From positions 95,425 to 159,424 of the forward strand of contig CALVZQ010000002.1 of assembly GCA_944372585.1 (NCBI GenBank): DNA of 64,000 bases, read 5' to 3'. Both the position numbers and the translations under genes were made by a program. A model generated the notes under the pieces. It ran no database searches and was not told the origin of the DNA. It saw only the letters and a list, made by a program, of their open reading frames with translations. Shown here one piece after another: positions 8,448 to 15,442 of this stretch (within the stretch, counting starts at the first letter, position 1; every line of letters begins with the position of its first letter). The DNA comes from an uncultured Clostridia bacterium (GTDB lineage: Bacteria > Bacillota > Clostridia > Christensenellales > UBA1242).

Positions 8448-9062
8448 CTATTCCTCCATTTTCATTTTTTTCTTTTTTATTGGCTCTGATGGTTGCTTTT
8501 CTTCCATCAGTTCTTGCTCGTCATTCAATTGATTTTCCTTTTCAAACATACTCAAAATTTCTTCTTCGCTCTTTCCAACTCCATAAATTGGTTGGCTGAC
8601 ATCATAAGCAGATTGCACTTCGTTGAAAAGTTCGTCCGCACTCGTAAGCACATCTTCTGAAGAAATTCTCGTTTCAAGCGCCTTATTCAAGAACTTTGCC
8701 AATCTCTTTTGATCCTGCAACAATTCGCTGAGAGGGACTTTTGTTTGCGTCTTGAAGAATGTGTTGCTGTCATAAGCTTCTTTAAGTTTGTTCATGAGCC
8801 TTATGTTGTACAAAAGATACATTCCTCTTTCCATGCAAGTCTGTTTTTCTTCGTTCAAATGACTGATTTTCTTGGCATAGAAAAGTTGCAACTCTCTGTT
8901 CTTTTCTTTTTTTCCTTTCTCCACCAAAGCGTCAATTTCTTTGATTTTTTGATAGACCTCCGCTTCCGCAGTTCTTTCTTGTCTTTCGAGTTCGCAAATG
9001 GAATTGACAAGATCTTCTCTGTTGAGGTTTTTGAATTTGTTTCTCCTAAATGGCCACCACAT
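8448..9062 (-). CDS. ESCRT-III-like coiled-coil protein B
   Basis: This 204-aa protein is helical and charged, with the same size and plan as its neighbour: a short N-terminus rich in Trp and Arg (MWWPFRRNKF) that could insert into membrane, a helical hairpin (about 15-98), further helices (about 108-155), an acidic tail and a basic end (IKKKKMKMEE). The N-terminal Trp/Phe start recalls the membrane-inserting N-termini of Snf7-type proteins. It ends 4 nt before the start of protein A, whose GGAGG site overlaps its stop codon, so the two are translationally linked. Direct sequence similarity to ESCRT-III is weaker than for A; the call rests on architecture and pairing. Confidence 0.45.
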   Translation of the reverse strand: MWWPFRRNKFKNLNREDLVNSICELERQERTAEAEVYQKIKEIDALVEKGKKEKNRELQLFYAKKISHLNEEKQTCMERGMYLLYNIRLMNKLKEAYDSNTFFKTQTKVPLSELLQDQKRLAKFLNKALETRISSEDVLTSADELFNEVQSAYDVSQPIYGVGKSEEEILSMFEKENQLNDEQELMEEKQPSEPIKKKKMKMEE

Positions 9063-9099
9063 AATTGCTCCTTTTGTGTTTGTTCACTTAAATTTTTCG

Positions 9100-9459
9100 T
9101 TAATAATTGTCACCTTCGTTGACTTGATATATCCTTTCCAACAAACTGTCAAATTGTTTTCGTTGATTCTCTCCTGCAAACTCAATAGCCTTTTCGTATT
9201 CGGGAAGATAAAGCACACTTTTGTAAGTCACAGGGTCGGAATATAATTCATCTTCGTTCTTGATCTGAAATTTGCAAAGCATCAGCCCCCAATATGCATC
9301 AGCACATTTGCTGTCATACTGCAAAGCCAACAAAAAATTCAATTTTGCCTGCTCAAACATTCCATCACTCAAATTCAAATATCCAAGTTTGAGCTCGTCC
9401 AAAGTTTTTTTGTGCTCGCTTTCTGGCAAATCAGCAGAGGTTTGATAAGTTCTTTTCAT
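9100..9459 (-). CDS. Small TPR-like protein, paralogous to a module of the TIR-like protein
   Basis: This 119-aa soluble protein contains one clear TPR-like unit (LGYLNLSDGMFEQAKLNFLL, about 25-44) followed by ADAYWGLMLCKF and a helical end (YEKAIEFAGENQRKQFDSLLERI). The pattern matches residues about 45-148 of the 1,269-aa protein at the end of the same operon, and the equivalent module of Bacillota zinc-ribbon-TIR proteins. It overlaps the upstream gene by 4 nt (ATGA). It is probably an adaptor that binds the same partner as the TIR-like protein; that is inference. Confidence 0.7.
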   Translation of the reverse strand: MKRTYQTSADLPESEHKKTLDELKLGYLNLSDGMFEQAKLNFLLALQYDSKCADAYWGLMLCKFQIKNEDELYSDPVTYKSVLYLPEYEKAIEFAGENQRKQFDSLLERIYQVNEGDNY

Positions 9460-9860
9460 TCTTCGATTTCGTCCTTCTTTCGTTGAACTATGTATGCTTC
9501 AATTTCTTCAAGCACTCTGAAACAGGTTTCTTGAGTATTGTCTTTTGCAACCATAATCTTCAAATCGTCAAGTTTGTTTGCGATCTTGTTGTCAGTGAGC
9601 AAAACCTTTGAATTTGTCGTTGGATTGAAAAATCTGATGTTGTCCTTGACTTCAACAAGACGATTGCAAAGTTCGTCATTTCCATTTGCATAGACAATTA
9701 TGCTTTCAACATTTGCAACTATTTTCTCAATGCTTTTTTTGTTTCTGACAATTCCTCGGCTGCCTTCCTCTTTTTCTGGCTTTTTGACATATTCCTTGCA
9801 AATGTAAAACACTGCAAGTCCAACAACTGCCAACAAAATTATGATATAAACTGCAATCAT
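9456..9860 (-). CDS. Small single-pass membrane protein of the ESCRT-like operon
   Basis: I do not recognise a family. The 134-aa protein has one N-terminal membrane helix (about residues 2-20) followed by a basic stop-transfer stretch (KEYVKKPEK) and a soluble helical domain rich in Lys, Glu and Asp. The soluble part would face the cytosol. It overlaps both neighbours by 4 nt, so it is translated together with the SPFH protein and the TPR protein. It may anchor the complex to the membrane, as YdjG/YdjH do for PspA in Bacillus subtilis; that is analogy only. Confidence 0.75.
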   Translation of the reverse strand: MIAVYIIILLAVVGLAVFYICKEYVKKPEKEEGSRGIVRNKKSIEKIVANVESIIVYANGNDELCNRLVEVKDNIRFFNPTTNSKVLLTDNKIANKLDDLKIMVAKDNTQETCFRVLEEIEAYIVQRKKDEIEE

Positions 9861-10702
9861 GCCTCCTCCTCACTTGAAAGTTTGCTTCCGCAATTTGAGC
9901 AAAACTTTGCATCATCAGAATTTTCTGCAAAACATTTTGGACATTTTTTTGACATTTCAACTCGTTTTCCACACACGGAACAAAACTTGTCGTTTTCTTT
10001 CAACACCGCCCCGCACTGTCTGCAAACAAATTCGTCCGTCTTTTTGATTTGCTTGTACGCCCTGTCCAACTTTTCATAGTCATCACTTTCAATAATAATG
10101 TTTGCAATATTGAAAGAAAAAACCGCAATGCCATATTCATTCATAAGTTTTTGACTCAATTTGCTGAGCACTTTTGCTGAGATTTCTTTTTTGCAAAGTG
10201 AAATTTGATTGAAAAGCACTTTGTTTGTCTCAACATAGTCCACGACCACAGTTTCAAGAACGGAAACGACATTGGACATCAATCTTTCTTGAAGAGCATC
10301 AGAAGTCAAATCTTCTGCAGCACCAACAAGATAGAGATAACATTTTCTTGGGTCACCAATCTGAACTTCAAAATCACCACTCATGCCAACACGGTAATTC
10401 TCCTGCAAGAGATTGTCATACATCAACAACTTTTGTGAGGTTCCCCAAAGGAGTTTAAGTTTTGCCGTTTTGGACATAAACAAAATTTCCAAAGACGAAT
10501 CAAGTTCGGTTTTCATGTCTATAAATTTGCTGATTAAGTATTTGCCAGATGACAAGGTTTGAAGCATTTGCCCATCTTTGATCAAAATTGCGTTATGTGT
10601 TTCTGGCACAATAAGTGTCAGTTTTGGATCCAAATTCTCAATTACGTATCTTGAAAACAACTTTTGATTGTTCCCAGAAAAAGTGATGATGTTTTGTTCC
10701 AT
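9857..10702 (-). CDS. SPFH-domain protein with C-terminal zinc ribbons (YdjI/virion-core-like)
   Basis: This 281-aa protein heads the operon. Residues about 25-215 match the SPFH (stomatin/flotillin) family of the YdjI type (IVPETHNAILIKDGQM; LSSGKYLISKF; GDFEVQIGDPRKCYLYL). Residues about 227-272 carry four CxxC pairs (CRQCG, CSVCG, CPKCF, CSNCG), two zinc ribbons. In B. subtilis YdjI recruits PspA, an ESCRT-III-superfamily protein, to the membrane. Here the SPFH protein is co-transcribed with two ESCRT-III-like genes, which suggests the same recruiting role. ATG 10702 has AAGGGG about 6 nt upstream and starts the operon downstream of a strong promoter. Confidence 0.85.
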   Translation of the reverse strand: MEQNIITFSGNNQKLFSRYVIENLDPKLTLIVPETHNAILIKDGQMLQTLSSGKYLISKFIDMKTELDSSLEILFMSKTAKLKLLWGTSQKLLMYDNLLQENYRVGMSGDFEVQIGDPRKCYLYLVGAAEDLTSDALQERLMSNVVSVLETVVVDYVETNKVLFNQISLCKKEISAKVLSKLSQKLMNEYGIAVFSFNIANIIIESDDYEKLDRAYKQIKKTDEFVCRQCGAVLKENDKFCSVCGKRVEMSKKCPKCFAENSDDAKFCSNCGSKLSSEEEA

Positions 10703-10744
10703 TCAAACCCCTTTTAATCTAATTCTATAGAATTATTCATTTTG

Positions 10745-10774
10745 ATTATATCAAAAACATTTTTCAAAAGTCAA
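10745..10774 (-). promoter_or_regulatory. Strong sigma-A-type promoter of the eight-gene ESCRT-like operon
   Basis: On the minus strand TTGACT (10769-10774) and TATAAT (10745-10750) are separated by 18 bp. The transcription start would fall near 10738, about 35 nt before the SPFH gene. No other equally good promoter is seen inside the operon. Confidence 0.85.
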
Positions 10775-10812
10775 CGAACCAAAGAAATAAACAAAATTTT
10801 CTGTGTTTTTCT

Positions 10813-10842
10813 TTGCCTAAAATCAAACAAAAGTGATAAAAT
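10813..10842 (+). promoter_or_regulatory. Promoter of the SDR gene
   Basis: TTGCCT (10813-10818), 18-bp spacer and TAAAAT (10837-10842) lie about 50 bp upstream of the SDR start and are divergent from the operon promoter. Confidence 0.65.
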
Positions 10843-10892
10843 GTTTTTCGTTAAGGAAATTTCACAGACTTAAAATTATTGGAGGTGAAAAT

Positions 10893-11684
10893 ATGAAAAA
10901 AATCGCAATCGTCACTGGTGCATCATCTGGCATGGGCAAACGCTTTTGCTTTGAGATTGACAAACTTGGACTTGACGAAATTTGGGGAGTCGCTCTCAAA
11001 ACAGATGACGTTGAAAAGATGCATGAAGAACTCAAGACGGCTTTCAAATTCTTTGACCTAGATTTGACAAAAGAAGAAAGTTTCAAAACATTGGAAGAGA
11101 CTTTGAAAACTGAAGATGTCGTTGTCGAGTGGCTCATCAATGCAAGTGGATATGCAAAGTTTGGAAGATTTGACGAAATTTCTGTTTCTGCACAACTTGG
11201 AATGATTGATTTGAACTGTAAAGCGTTGACTCATCTGACTCTTGTTGCCCATCCGTTTATGCAAGCAGGTGGAAGAATTGTTGAAATTGCATCAATGGCA
11301 GCATTTCAGCCAACTCCTTATATGGCGGTTTATGGCGCAAGCAAAGCATACGTTCTGTCATACTCTAGAGCATTGAATCGAGAACTTAAATCAAAGAAAA
11401 TAAGCGTCACTTGCCTTTGCCCTTATTGGACAAAAACGGCATTCTTTGACAGGGCCACAAAAACAAATGCAAAAGATGCTGTGATAACCCATTTTGAAAC
11501 AATGTATGATCCAGCAAAAGTCATCAAATGTGCAATGAAAGGTGCAACAAAAAGAAAAGAAGTTGTTTTGTATGGTTTCAAATCGAAAGCACAACTTCCT
11601 CTCGTTAAACTTTTTCCACACAGTTTGGTCATGTCTATCTGGTGTTGGCAACAGAAATTTAAGAAAAAATATAAAAACAAATAA
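10893..11684 (+). CDS. Short-chain dehydrogenase/reductase (SDR)
   Basis: This 263-aa oxidoreductase has a Rossmann fold with the NAD(P) motif TGASSGMGKR (residues 8-17), the INASGYAKFG segment near 85, and the catalytic set Ser in VEIASMAAF (about 132), Tyr and Lys in VYGASKAY (about 144-151). It resembles the DltE/YohF-type classical SDRs of unknown substrate. The start at 10893 is preferred over an upstream ATG at 10833 because GGAGG lies 8 nt before it. The basic C-terminus with a Trp-rich hydrophobic stretch could associate with membrane. It is a single-gene unit with its own terminator. Confidence 0.9.
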   Translation: MKKIAIVTGASSGMGKRFCFEIDKLGLDEIWGVALKTDDVEKMHEELKTAFKFFDLDLTKEESFKTLEETLKTEDVVVEWLINASGYAKFGRFDEISVSAQLGMIDLNCKALTHLTLVAHPFMQAGGRIVEIASMAAFQPTPYMAVYGASKAYVLSYSRALNRELKSKKISVTCLCPYWTKTAFFDRATKTNAKDAVITHFETMYDPAKVIKCAMKGATKRKEVVLYGFKSKAQLPLVKLFPHSLVMSIWCWQQKFKKKYKNK

Positions 11685-11719
11685 AAAAAGCATGTCTATC
11701 AAACTGACATGCTTTTTTT
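11683..11719. terminator. Bidirectional terminator between SDR and lipoprotein genes
   Basis: GCATGTC (11690-11696) and GACATGC (11706-11712) form a stem flanked by A7 on the left and T7 on the right, so it can end both converging transcripts. Confidence 0.85.
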
Positions 11720-11722
11720 GTT

Positions 11723-12277
11723 TTATTCATAAAGTGCCGAAAAGTCGATTGTGAAAACAACTGTTGTTGGAGTTTCTCCTTCTTCAACTGGGTTTGTAAC
11801 TTCACATCTCCAAACTGGATTTTCTGTGTGAGTTGGAGTTGCTCCATTTGAAAGCCCCAAAACAAATTCTTTCACTCCTTCCGTTCCTGAATAGTCCTTG
11901 TTGCTTCCTTCGCCATCGCCAAATTCTTCGTCAGCAGAAGTTCTCCAACCTGTTTTTAAGGTTGCTCCAGTTTCCATTTTGATGCTGAGAATAACATACA
12001 TAGAACCTTCGTCACAACCCCAAGCAGCTCCTTGTTCTGCTGACATAATTGCTGCTGAACCTTCAGCTTTGTAGTTGTTGTCTCCAAGATATGTAAGTTT
12101 TAAATCATCAGCATTTTTCCAATCTGTTCTTCCACCAAAATCAACGACCTTGTCTGTTGGTGTTGCAACAACGTTGTCATTTGTTTTGCCACAGGAAGCG
12201 AGCAGCACACCTCCCACGAGAACCATAACCATGCAGGCCAAAATTGACATTACTTTTTTCATGCTTAAACTTTTCAT
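11723..12277 (-). CDS. Hypothetical lipoprotein
   Basis: This 184-aa protein is a secreted lipoprotein: a basic, hydrophobic signal peptide ends in the lipobox LLASC with the lipidated Cys at about residue 29. The mature part is acidic, beta-rich and has six or so aromatic/glycine turns, but no family that I recognise. The start ATG at 12277 is chosen because AAGGAGGG lies 5 nt upstream; a longer frame from 12322 would place the signal peptide inside. It is a monocistronic gene. Confidence 0.8.
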   Translation of the reverse strand: MKSLSMKKVMSILACMVMVLVGGVLLASCGKTNDNVVATPTDKVVDFGGRTDWKNADDLKLTYLGDNNYKAEGSAAIMSAEQGAAWGCDEGSMYVILSIKMETGATLKTGWRTSADEEFGDGEGSNKDYSGTEGVKEFVLGLSNGATPTHTENPVWRCEVTNPVEEGETPTTVVFTIDFSALYE

Positions 12278-12305
12278 AATTTCCCTCCTTATTGAAATCA
12301 ATATG

Positions 12306-12335
12306 ATTTTAGCATAGGTCAAGAAAGATTGTCAG
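12306..12335 (-). promoter_or_regulatory. Probable promoter of the lipoprotein gene
   Basis: CTGACA and TAAAAT on the minus strand, 18 bp apart, end about 29 bp upstream of the lipoprotein start. Confidence 0.5.
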
Positions 12336-12520
12336 ACAAATTTATGTACATTTTCATCTTTTCCATTTCCCAAAATTAGTTTCAACCAATTTTATAGAAA
12401 TATGCATAAATAAATATTTATAATTAACATTTTTAGACTAATTTTAATACATTGTAATGTGCAACAAAACTTAAAGCACATAAAAGTCGTACATAAAGAT
12501 AAATTTAATAGGAGGCACAA

Positions 12521-12736
12521 ATGAACTTTTTCGGAGGCTCTAATTGTGGCGATGTAGGCAGAGATTGTGGCGGTTGTGGAATGGACTGCTGTTCACTCAT
12601 CTTCTTACTTTTGCTTTTGCAAAACTGTGGTTGCGGTTTTGGCGGAATGAAAGGCGGAGAAATCTGCATTGACTGCGGAACTCTTTTGTTCTTGATTTTG
12701 CTTTCAAACTGTGGTGGTTGCAACAACTGCAAATAA
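12521..12736 (+). CDS. Cys/Gly-rich two-segment miniprotein
   Basis: The 71-aa product contains 12 cysteines (positions 9, 16, 19, 23, 24, 36, 38, 49, 52, 64, 67, 70) and many glycines. It has two short hydrophobic segments (SLIFLLLLLQ about 25-34; TLLFLILLS about 54-62), each flanked by Cys/Gly/Asn clusters, so it looks like an internal duplication of a C-x(n)-hydrophobic-NCG unit. AGGAGG lies 6 nt upstream of ATG 12521 and a good terminator follows, so it is a real single-gene unit. Candidate roles are a metal-binding or disulfide-rich membrane peptide; no function is assigned. Confidence 0.75.
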   Translation: MNFFGGSNCGDVGRDCGGCGMDCCSLIFLLLLLQNCGCGFGGMKGGEICIDCGTLLFLILLSNCGGCNNCK

Positions 12737-12752
12737 TGTGTCACAGTTTTGA

Positions 12753-12782
12753 GAAGTTCTCATTTTTGAGAACTTCTTTTTT
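12753..12782 (+). terminator. Terminator of the Cys/Gly-rich gene
   Basis: GAAGTTCTC (12753-12761) and GAGAACTTC (12768-12776) pair perfectly and are followed by T6. Confidence 0.85.
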
Positions 12783-12829
12783 ATGAATCACTTATTTGTG
12801 ATAAAAGATATGAAATTTTATTATTATTG

Positions 12830-12858
12830 TTTACTTTTTCTTTTTTTTATTGTAAAAT
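12830..12858 (+). promoter_or_regulatory. Promoter of the PH-like gene
   Basis: TTTACT (12830-12835), 17-bp spacer and TAAAAT (12853-12858) precede the gene at 12889; AAGGAG follows as ribosome site. Confidence 0.7.
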
Positions 12859-12888
12859 AAAGTAACAAACATATAAGGAGAAAAAAAT

Positions 12889-13275
12889 ATGAACGTTGCA
12901 AGAAAATTTGGCGAAGGAACAGAACTTGTTTGGCGCGATAGAAAAAGATGGTGCGGAATGCCTTTATCTTTCACTAGATACTATCTTGTGAAAAAACCTG
13001 GACAATGGGTCAAAGTCTTTTCAAATGTCGGACTTTTGTATTCTTCTGTCAACGAAATCAATCTATACAGAATCTATGACATTTCTCTTCATCAATCACT
13101 TGCAGGAAAGATTTTCAATACTGGCAATGTCATTTTGTTGAGCAACGATGAAAGCAATCCAACATTTGTTTTGAGAAATGTCAAAGACCCATTTCATGTG
13201 AGAGAACTTTTCTCCAACCTTATCGAACAACAAAGAAAACTCAACAATGTTCAAGTTGCGGAATTTCAAACCTAA
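12889..13275 (+). CDS. Bacterial PH-like domain protein (YdbS/YdbT type), hypothetical
   Basis: This 128-aa soluble protein has the pattern of a bacterial pleckstrin-homology-like domain (bPH family): repeated short beta strands ending with LYRIYDISLHQSL, GNVILLSNDESNPTFVLRNVKDP and a final helix VRELFSNLIEQQRK. There are no membrane segments. In other bacteria such domains sit at the membrane, but the exact role is unknown. AAGGAGAAAAAAAT precedes the start. It is immediately upstream of tRNA-Ala with its own promoter, so the two are probably not co-transcribed. Confidence 0.7.
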   Translation: MNVARKFGEGTELVWRDRKRWCGMPLSFTRYYLVKKPGQWVKVFSNVGLLYSSVNEINLYRIYDISLHQSLAGKIFNTGNVILLSNDESNPTFVLRNVKDPFHVRELFSNLIEQQRKLNNVQVAEFQT

Positions 13276-13324
13276 GTTTTCTCTTTGTCACAACAAATTT
13301 CTCAACAATTTTTTTGAAAATGAG

Positions 13325-13353
13325 TTGACAACTGCTCTAAAATGTGTTAATAT
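13325..13353 (+). promoter_or_regulatory. tRNA-Ala promoter
   Basis: TTGACA (13325-13330), 17-bp spacer and TAATAT (13348-13353) lie just upstream of the tRNA. Confidence 0.8.
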
Positions 13354-13365
13354 TTTAGGGCATAT

Positions 13366-13442
13366 GGGGGTGTGGCTCAGTTGGCTAGAGCACCTGCCTT
13401 GCAAGCAGGGGGTCATGAGTTCGAATCTCATCATCTCCACCA
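13366..13442 (+). tRNA. tRNA-Ala(TGC)
   Basis: The 77-nt gene folds as a cloverleaf: acceptor GGGGGTG with CATCTCC, anticodon stem CCTGC/GCAGG around loop CTTGCAA (anticodon TGC), and T-arm with TTCGAATC. The CCA end is encoded. Confidence 0.95.
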
Positions 13443-13474
13443 AAAAAAGCATGCACATGTTTTGCATGCTTTTT
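13443..13474 (+). terminator. tRNA-Ala terminator
   Basis: GCATGC (13449-13454) and GCATGC (13464-13469) pair, with A-run before and T5 after. Confidence 0.75.
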
Positions 13475-13506
13475 CTTTATAAAAAATCAATCAGATTCAA
13501 AACAAC

Positions 13507-13545
13507 AAAAAAAGATGGTGGCATAATTTCCACTATCTTTTTGTT
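13507..13545 (-). terminator. Terminator after the 177-aa membrane protein gene
   Basis: On the minus strand GATAGTGG and CCACCATC pair with one wobble, followed by T7. It lies about 50 nt beyond the stop of the gene at 13592-14125. Confidence 0.7.
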
Positions 13546-13591
13546 TTTTTCCATTTTTCAGATTTTAAAAGCTTTTCTTGTTTCTTCTCAA

Positions 13592-14125
13592 TTATTTCTT
13601 TTCTTCTGTTTTTTCAGAGTCTTCTGAAACTTTCACAGTCTCTGCACCAACAGGAGCAACAATTTGTTCTGCGGTTCCTTCAGAATCCATTTTGGCAACA
13701 CGTCTTTTTTCCAAGCACAAATCAACAATGTAGAGAACATTTGTTGCCACAAGCAACAGAATTGACAACACGTTCATGATGATTCCAAAAACATTGCCGG
13801 AGAATCCACCGTAACAAAGCAAAGCAACCACCAAGAAATTGAAAACAATTGCGGCAATTATGAGTCCTTTTTTTGACTTATAAACTTCTGGTTTTTCGTT
13901 CATATATTTGAAAACACGGCAAGTCAAAATAAAAGCCACAAGCAAAACTGCCAACAAAAGAACAGTGACTATAACCACAGTAAGTACCGCAGTCATTGAA
14001 CTTCCTGCCCCTGCATCAGCGAGCAAACCAATTATTGCAAAAACACTTATGATGTTTATCACCAATTGATATGCGTTGGCCACTGTTCCCAAAATGGTTG
14101 CAACCATAGTATTGATTCTTTTCAT
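13592..14125 (-). CDS. Four-helix membrane protein, hypothetical
   Basis: I do not recognise a family. The 177-aa protein has four predicted membrane helices (about 10-35, 45-70, 88-108, 113-132) and a cytosolic tail of about 40 residues rich in Val, Glu and Lys (ending in KTEEKK). The start ATG at 14125 has AAGGAGGAG 4 nt upstream. It is monocistronic with its own promoter and terminator. Confidence 0.8.
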   Translation of the reverse strand: MKRINTMVATILGTVANAYQLVINIISVFAIIGLLADAGAGSSMTAVLTVVIVTVLLLAVLLVAFILTCRVFKYMNEKPEVYKSKKGLIIAAIVFNFLVVALLCYGGFSGNVFGIIMNVLSILLLVATNVLYIVDLCLEKRRVAKMDSEGTAEQIVAPVGAETVKVSEDSEKTEEKK

Positions 14126-14142
14126 CTCTCCTCCTTTGAAAC

Positions 14143-14171
14143 ATTAAAACAAAACCAAAAAATTATGTCAA
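14143..14171 (-). promoter_or_regulatory. Promoter of the 177-aa membrane protein gene
   Basis: TTGACA (14166-14171) and TTTAAT (14143-14148) on the minus strand, 17 bp apart. Confidence 0.7.
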
Positions 14172-14228
14172 GCAAAATACAAGTTTTCTTTATATTTTAT
14201 TAAAAAAGCTATTAAATTATGAACAAAA

Positions 14229-14852
14229 TCACTTTTTTTCTGTGTTTTCCATCTCTTTTTGTTCAATTCCAACTGATTCAACAGCCGAAACGTCTTTGTT
14301 TTGTTTTTTCAACTCTGTCAAGATTTCTGTCAGCAATTCTTCTTGCGTAGGTTTTGGTGGAACAGGTGCTGGCTTATTCTTTTCACGAAGTTCTGCTGTT
14401 GCTTTGATAACAGCATGATAATCTTTCATGTTGACGCCTTGTTGCTTCAAAATTTTCTTCTCTTCTTTGGTTGGTCTTTCTTTTATGCTCTTTTTCCAAA
14501 ATCCTTGTGCATTCATCATTATTCTCAAAACAATAAACAAAATGAAAGCCACCAAAAAGAAATTGATAATTGCCGTGATGAATGCTCCCCAATCAATGTA
14601 TATGCTGTTTGCAAGATCAACAGTCACCCCATCTTCCAAATATGCCTTTTTCAAAAATGTGTATGCTGAATCCAACCCTGCTCCTCCCAAAGCGAGCAAC
14701 CAGTTGATGCAAGGCGTTATTATTTTGTTGGTCAAGGCTGTTACAATTGCAGTGAACGCGCTTGCAACAATAACACCAATTGCCATATCAACAACGTTTC
14801 CACGACTTATAAATTTCTTAAAATCTGCAAAAAATTGTTTTAATTTTTTCAT
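14229..14852 (-). CDS. mscL: Large-conductance mechanosensitive channel MscL, with long C-terminal extension
   Basis: MscL opens under membrane tension to release solutes after hypo-osmotic shock. The 207-aa sequence has the N-terminal helix FKKFISRGNVVDMAIGVIVASAFTAIV of the pore-lining TM1, the second helix FITAIINFFLVAFILFIVLRIMM (about 92-114) and the basic cytosolic bundle (KEEKKILKQ). Typical MscL is about 130-150 residues; here the periplasmic loop is ordinary but about 60 extra residues, Pro/Lys/Glu-rich (PAPVPPKPTQEELLTEIL), extend the tail. The short helix with LLTEILTELK is the usual C-terminal bundle, moved outward. Promoter and ribosome site (AAGGAGA) are clear. Confidence 0.92.
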   Translation of the reverse strand: MKKLKQFFADFKKFISRGNVVDMAIGVIVASAFTAIVTALTNKIITPCINWLLALGGAGLDSAYTFLKKAYLEDGVTVDLANSIYIDWGAFITAIINFFLVAFILFIVLRIMMNAQGFWKKSIKERPTKEEKKILKQQGVNMKDYHAVIKATAELREKNKPAPVPPKPTQEELLTEILTELKKQNKDVSAVESVGIEQKEMENTEKK

Positions 14853-14870
14853 GACACTCTCCTTGCATAT

Positions 14871-14899
14871 ATGATAGTTAAATTTTCGACAAAAATCAA
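14871..14899 (-). promoter_or_regulatory. mscL promoter
   Basis: TTGATT (14894-14899) and TATCAT (14871-14876) on the minus strand with a 17-bp spacer. Confidence 0.65.
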
Positions 14900-14967
14900 G
14901 AATTTCCGATTTGATTTTTCATCTTTTGCCAATTTTTATAAAAATTTTTGTTTTTTTTGAAAATTGC

Positions 14968-14998
14968 TTGACTTGGAGCAAACTCCAGGTTGTATTCT
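14968..14998 (+). promoter_or_regulatory. MerR-type promoter/operator with 19-bp spacer
   Basis: TTGACT (14968-14973) and TATTCT (14993-14998) are 19 bp apart, the long spacing typical of promoters that MerR proteins activate by twisting DNA. The dyad TGGAG-caaa-CTCCA lies between the two boxes. It drives the merR gene and probably the four genes behind it. Confidence 0.85.
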
Positions 14999-15015
14999 TT
15001 TATTGGAGATTGAAA

Positions 15016-15396
15016 ATGACAATAAAAGAAGTAAGCGAAAAATTCAATATTTCTCAAGACACTCTGAGGTTCTATGAAAAGGAAGGGCTCATTCAGAACG
15101 TTCCTCGAAAGAATGGAATAAGAAATTATGGACAGAAAGAAATTAACGCCATATCTTTTGTCATTTGCATGAGAAGTGCTGGTCTCTCAATTGAGGTGCT
15201 GAGGGAATATTTGACTCTTTGCAAACAGGGAGATTCCACCATTGAACAAAGAAAAGCATTGCTCATCAAACAAAGAGAGATCTTGAAATCTAAAATTGAC
15301 GACATGCAAAACGCGTACGAAAAATTGAATTACAAAATTGACGTCTACTACTCCACAATGATTGAAAAGGAAAGGAAATTTCTCACCGCCGATTAA
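15016..15396 (+). CDS. MerR-family transcriptional activator
   Basis: This 126-aa regulator has the MerR N-terminal winged helix (TIKEVSEKFNISQDTLRFYEKEG) and a dimerisation helix of about 40 residues (ERKALLIKQREILKSKIDDM). There is no Cys pattern of metal-sensing MerR proteins; the sequence and the operator resemble the aldehyde/redox-type YraB/AdhR group. The start ATG 15016 (TTGGAGA upstream) is preferred to 14911, which would lie upstream of its own promoter. It heads a cluster with DUF362, LarC, ECF S and DUF1893 genes. Confidence 0.9.
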   Translation: MTIKEVSEKFNISQDTLRFYEKEGLIQNVPRKNGIRNYGQKEINAISFVICMRSAGLSIEVLREYLTLCKQGDSTIEQRKALLIKQREILKSKIDDMQNAYEKLNYKIDVYYSTMIEKERKFLTAD

Positions 15397-15442
15397 TTCT
15401 TTTCAAATTGTCAATCTTCAAAATATATAAAAAGGAGAAATT

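Noticed and set aside
13247..13627. 126-codon open frame over the tRNA-Ala
   Set aside because: It runs through the tRNA and its terminator, has no ribosome site and does not resemble a protein.
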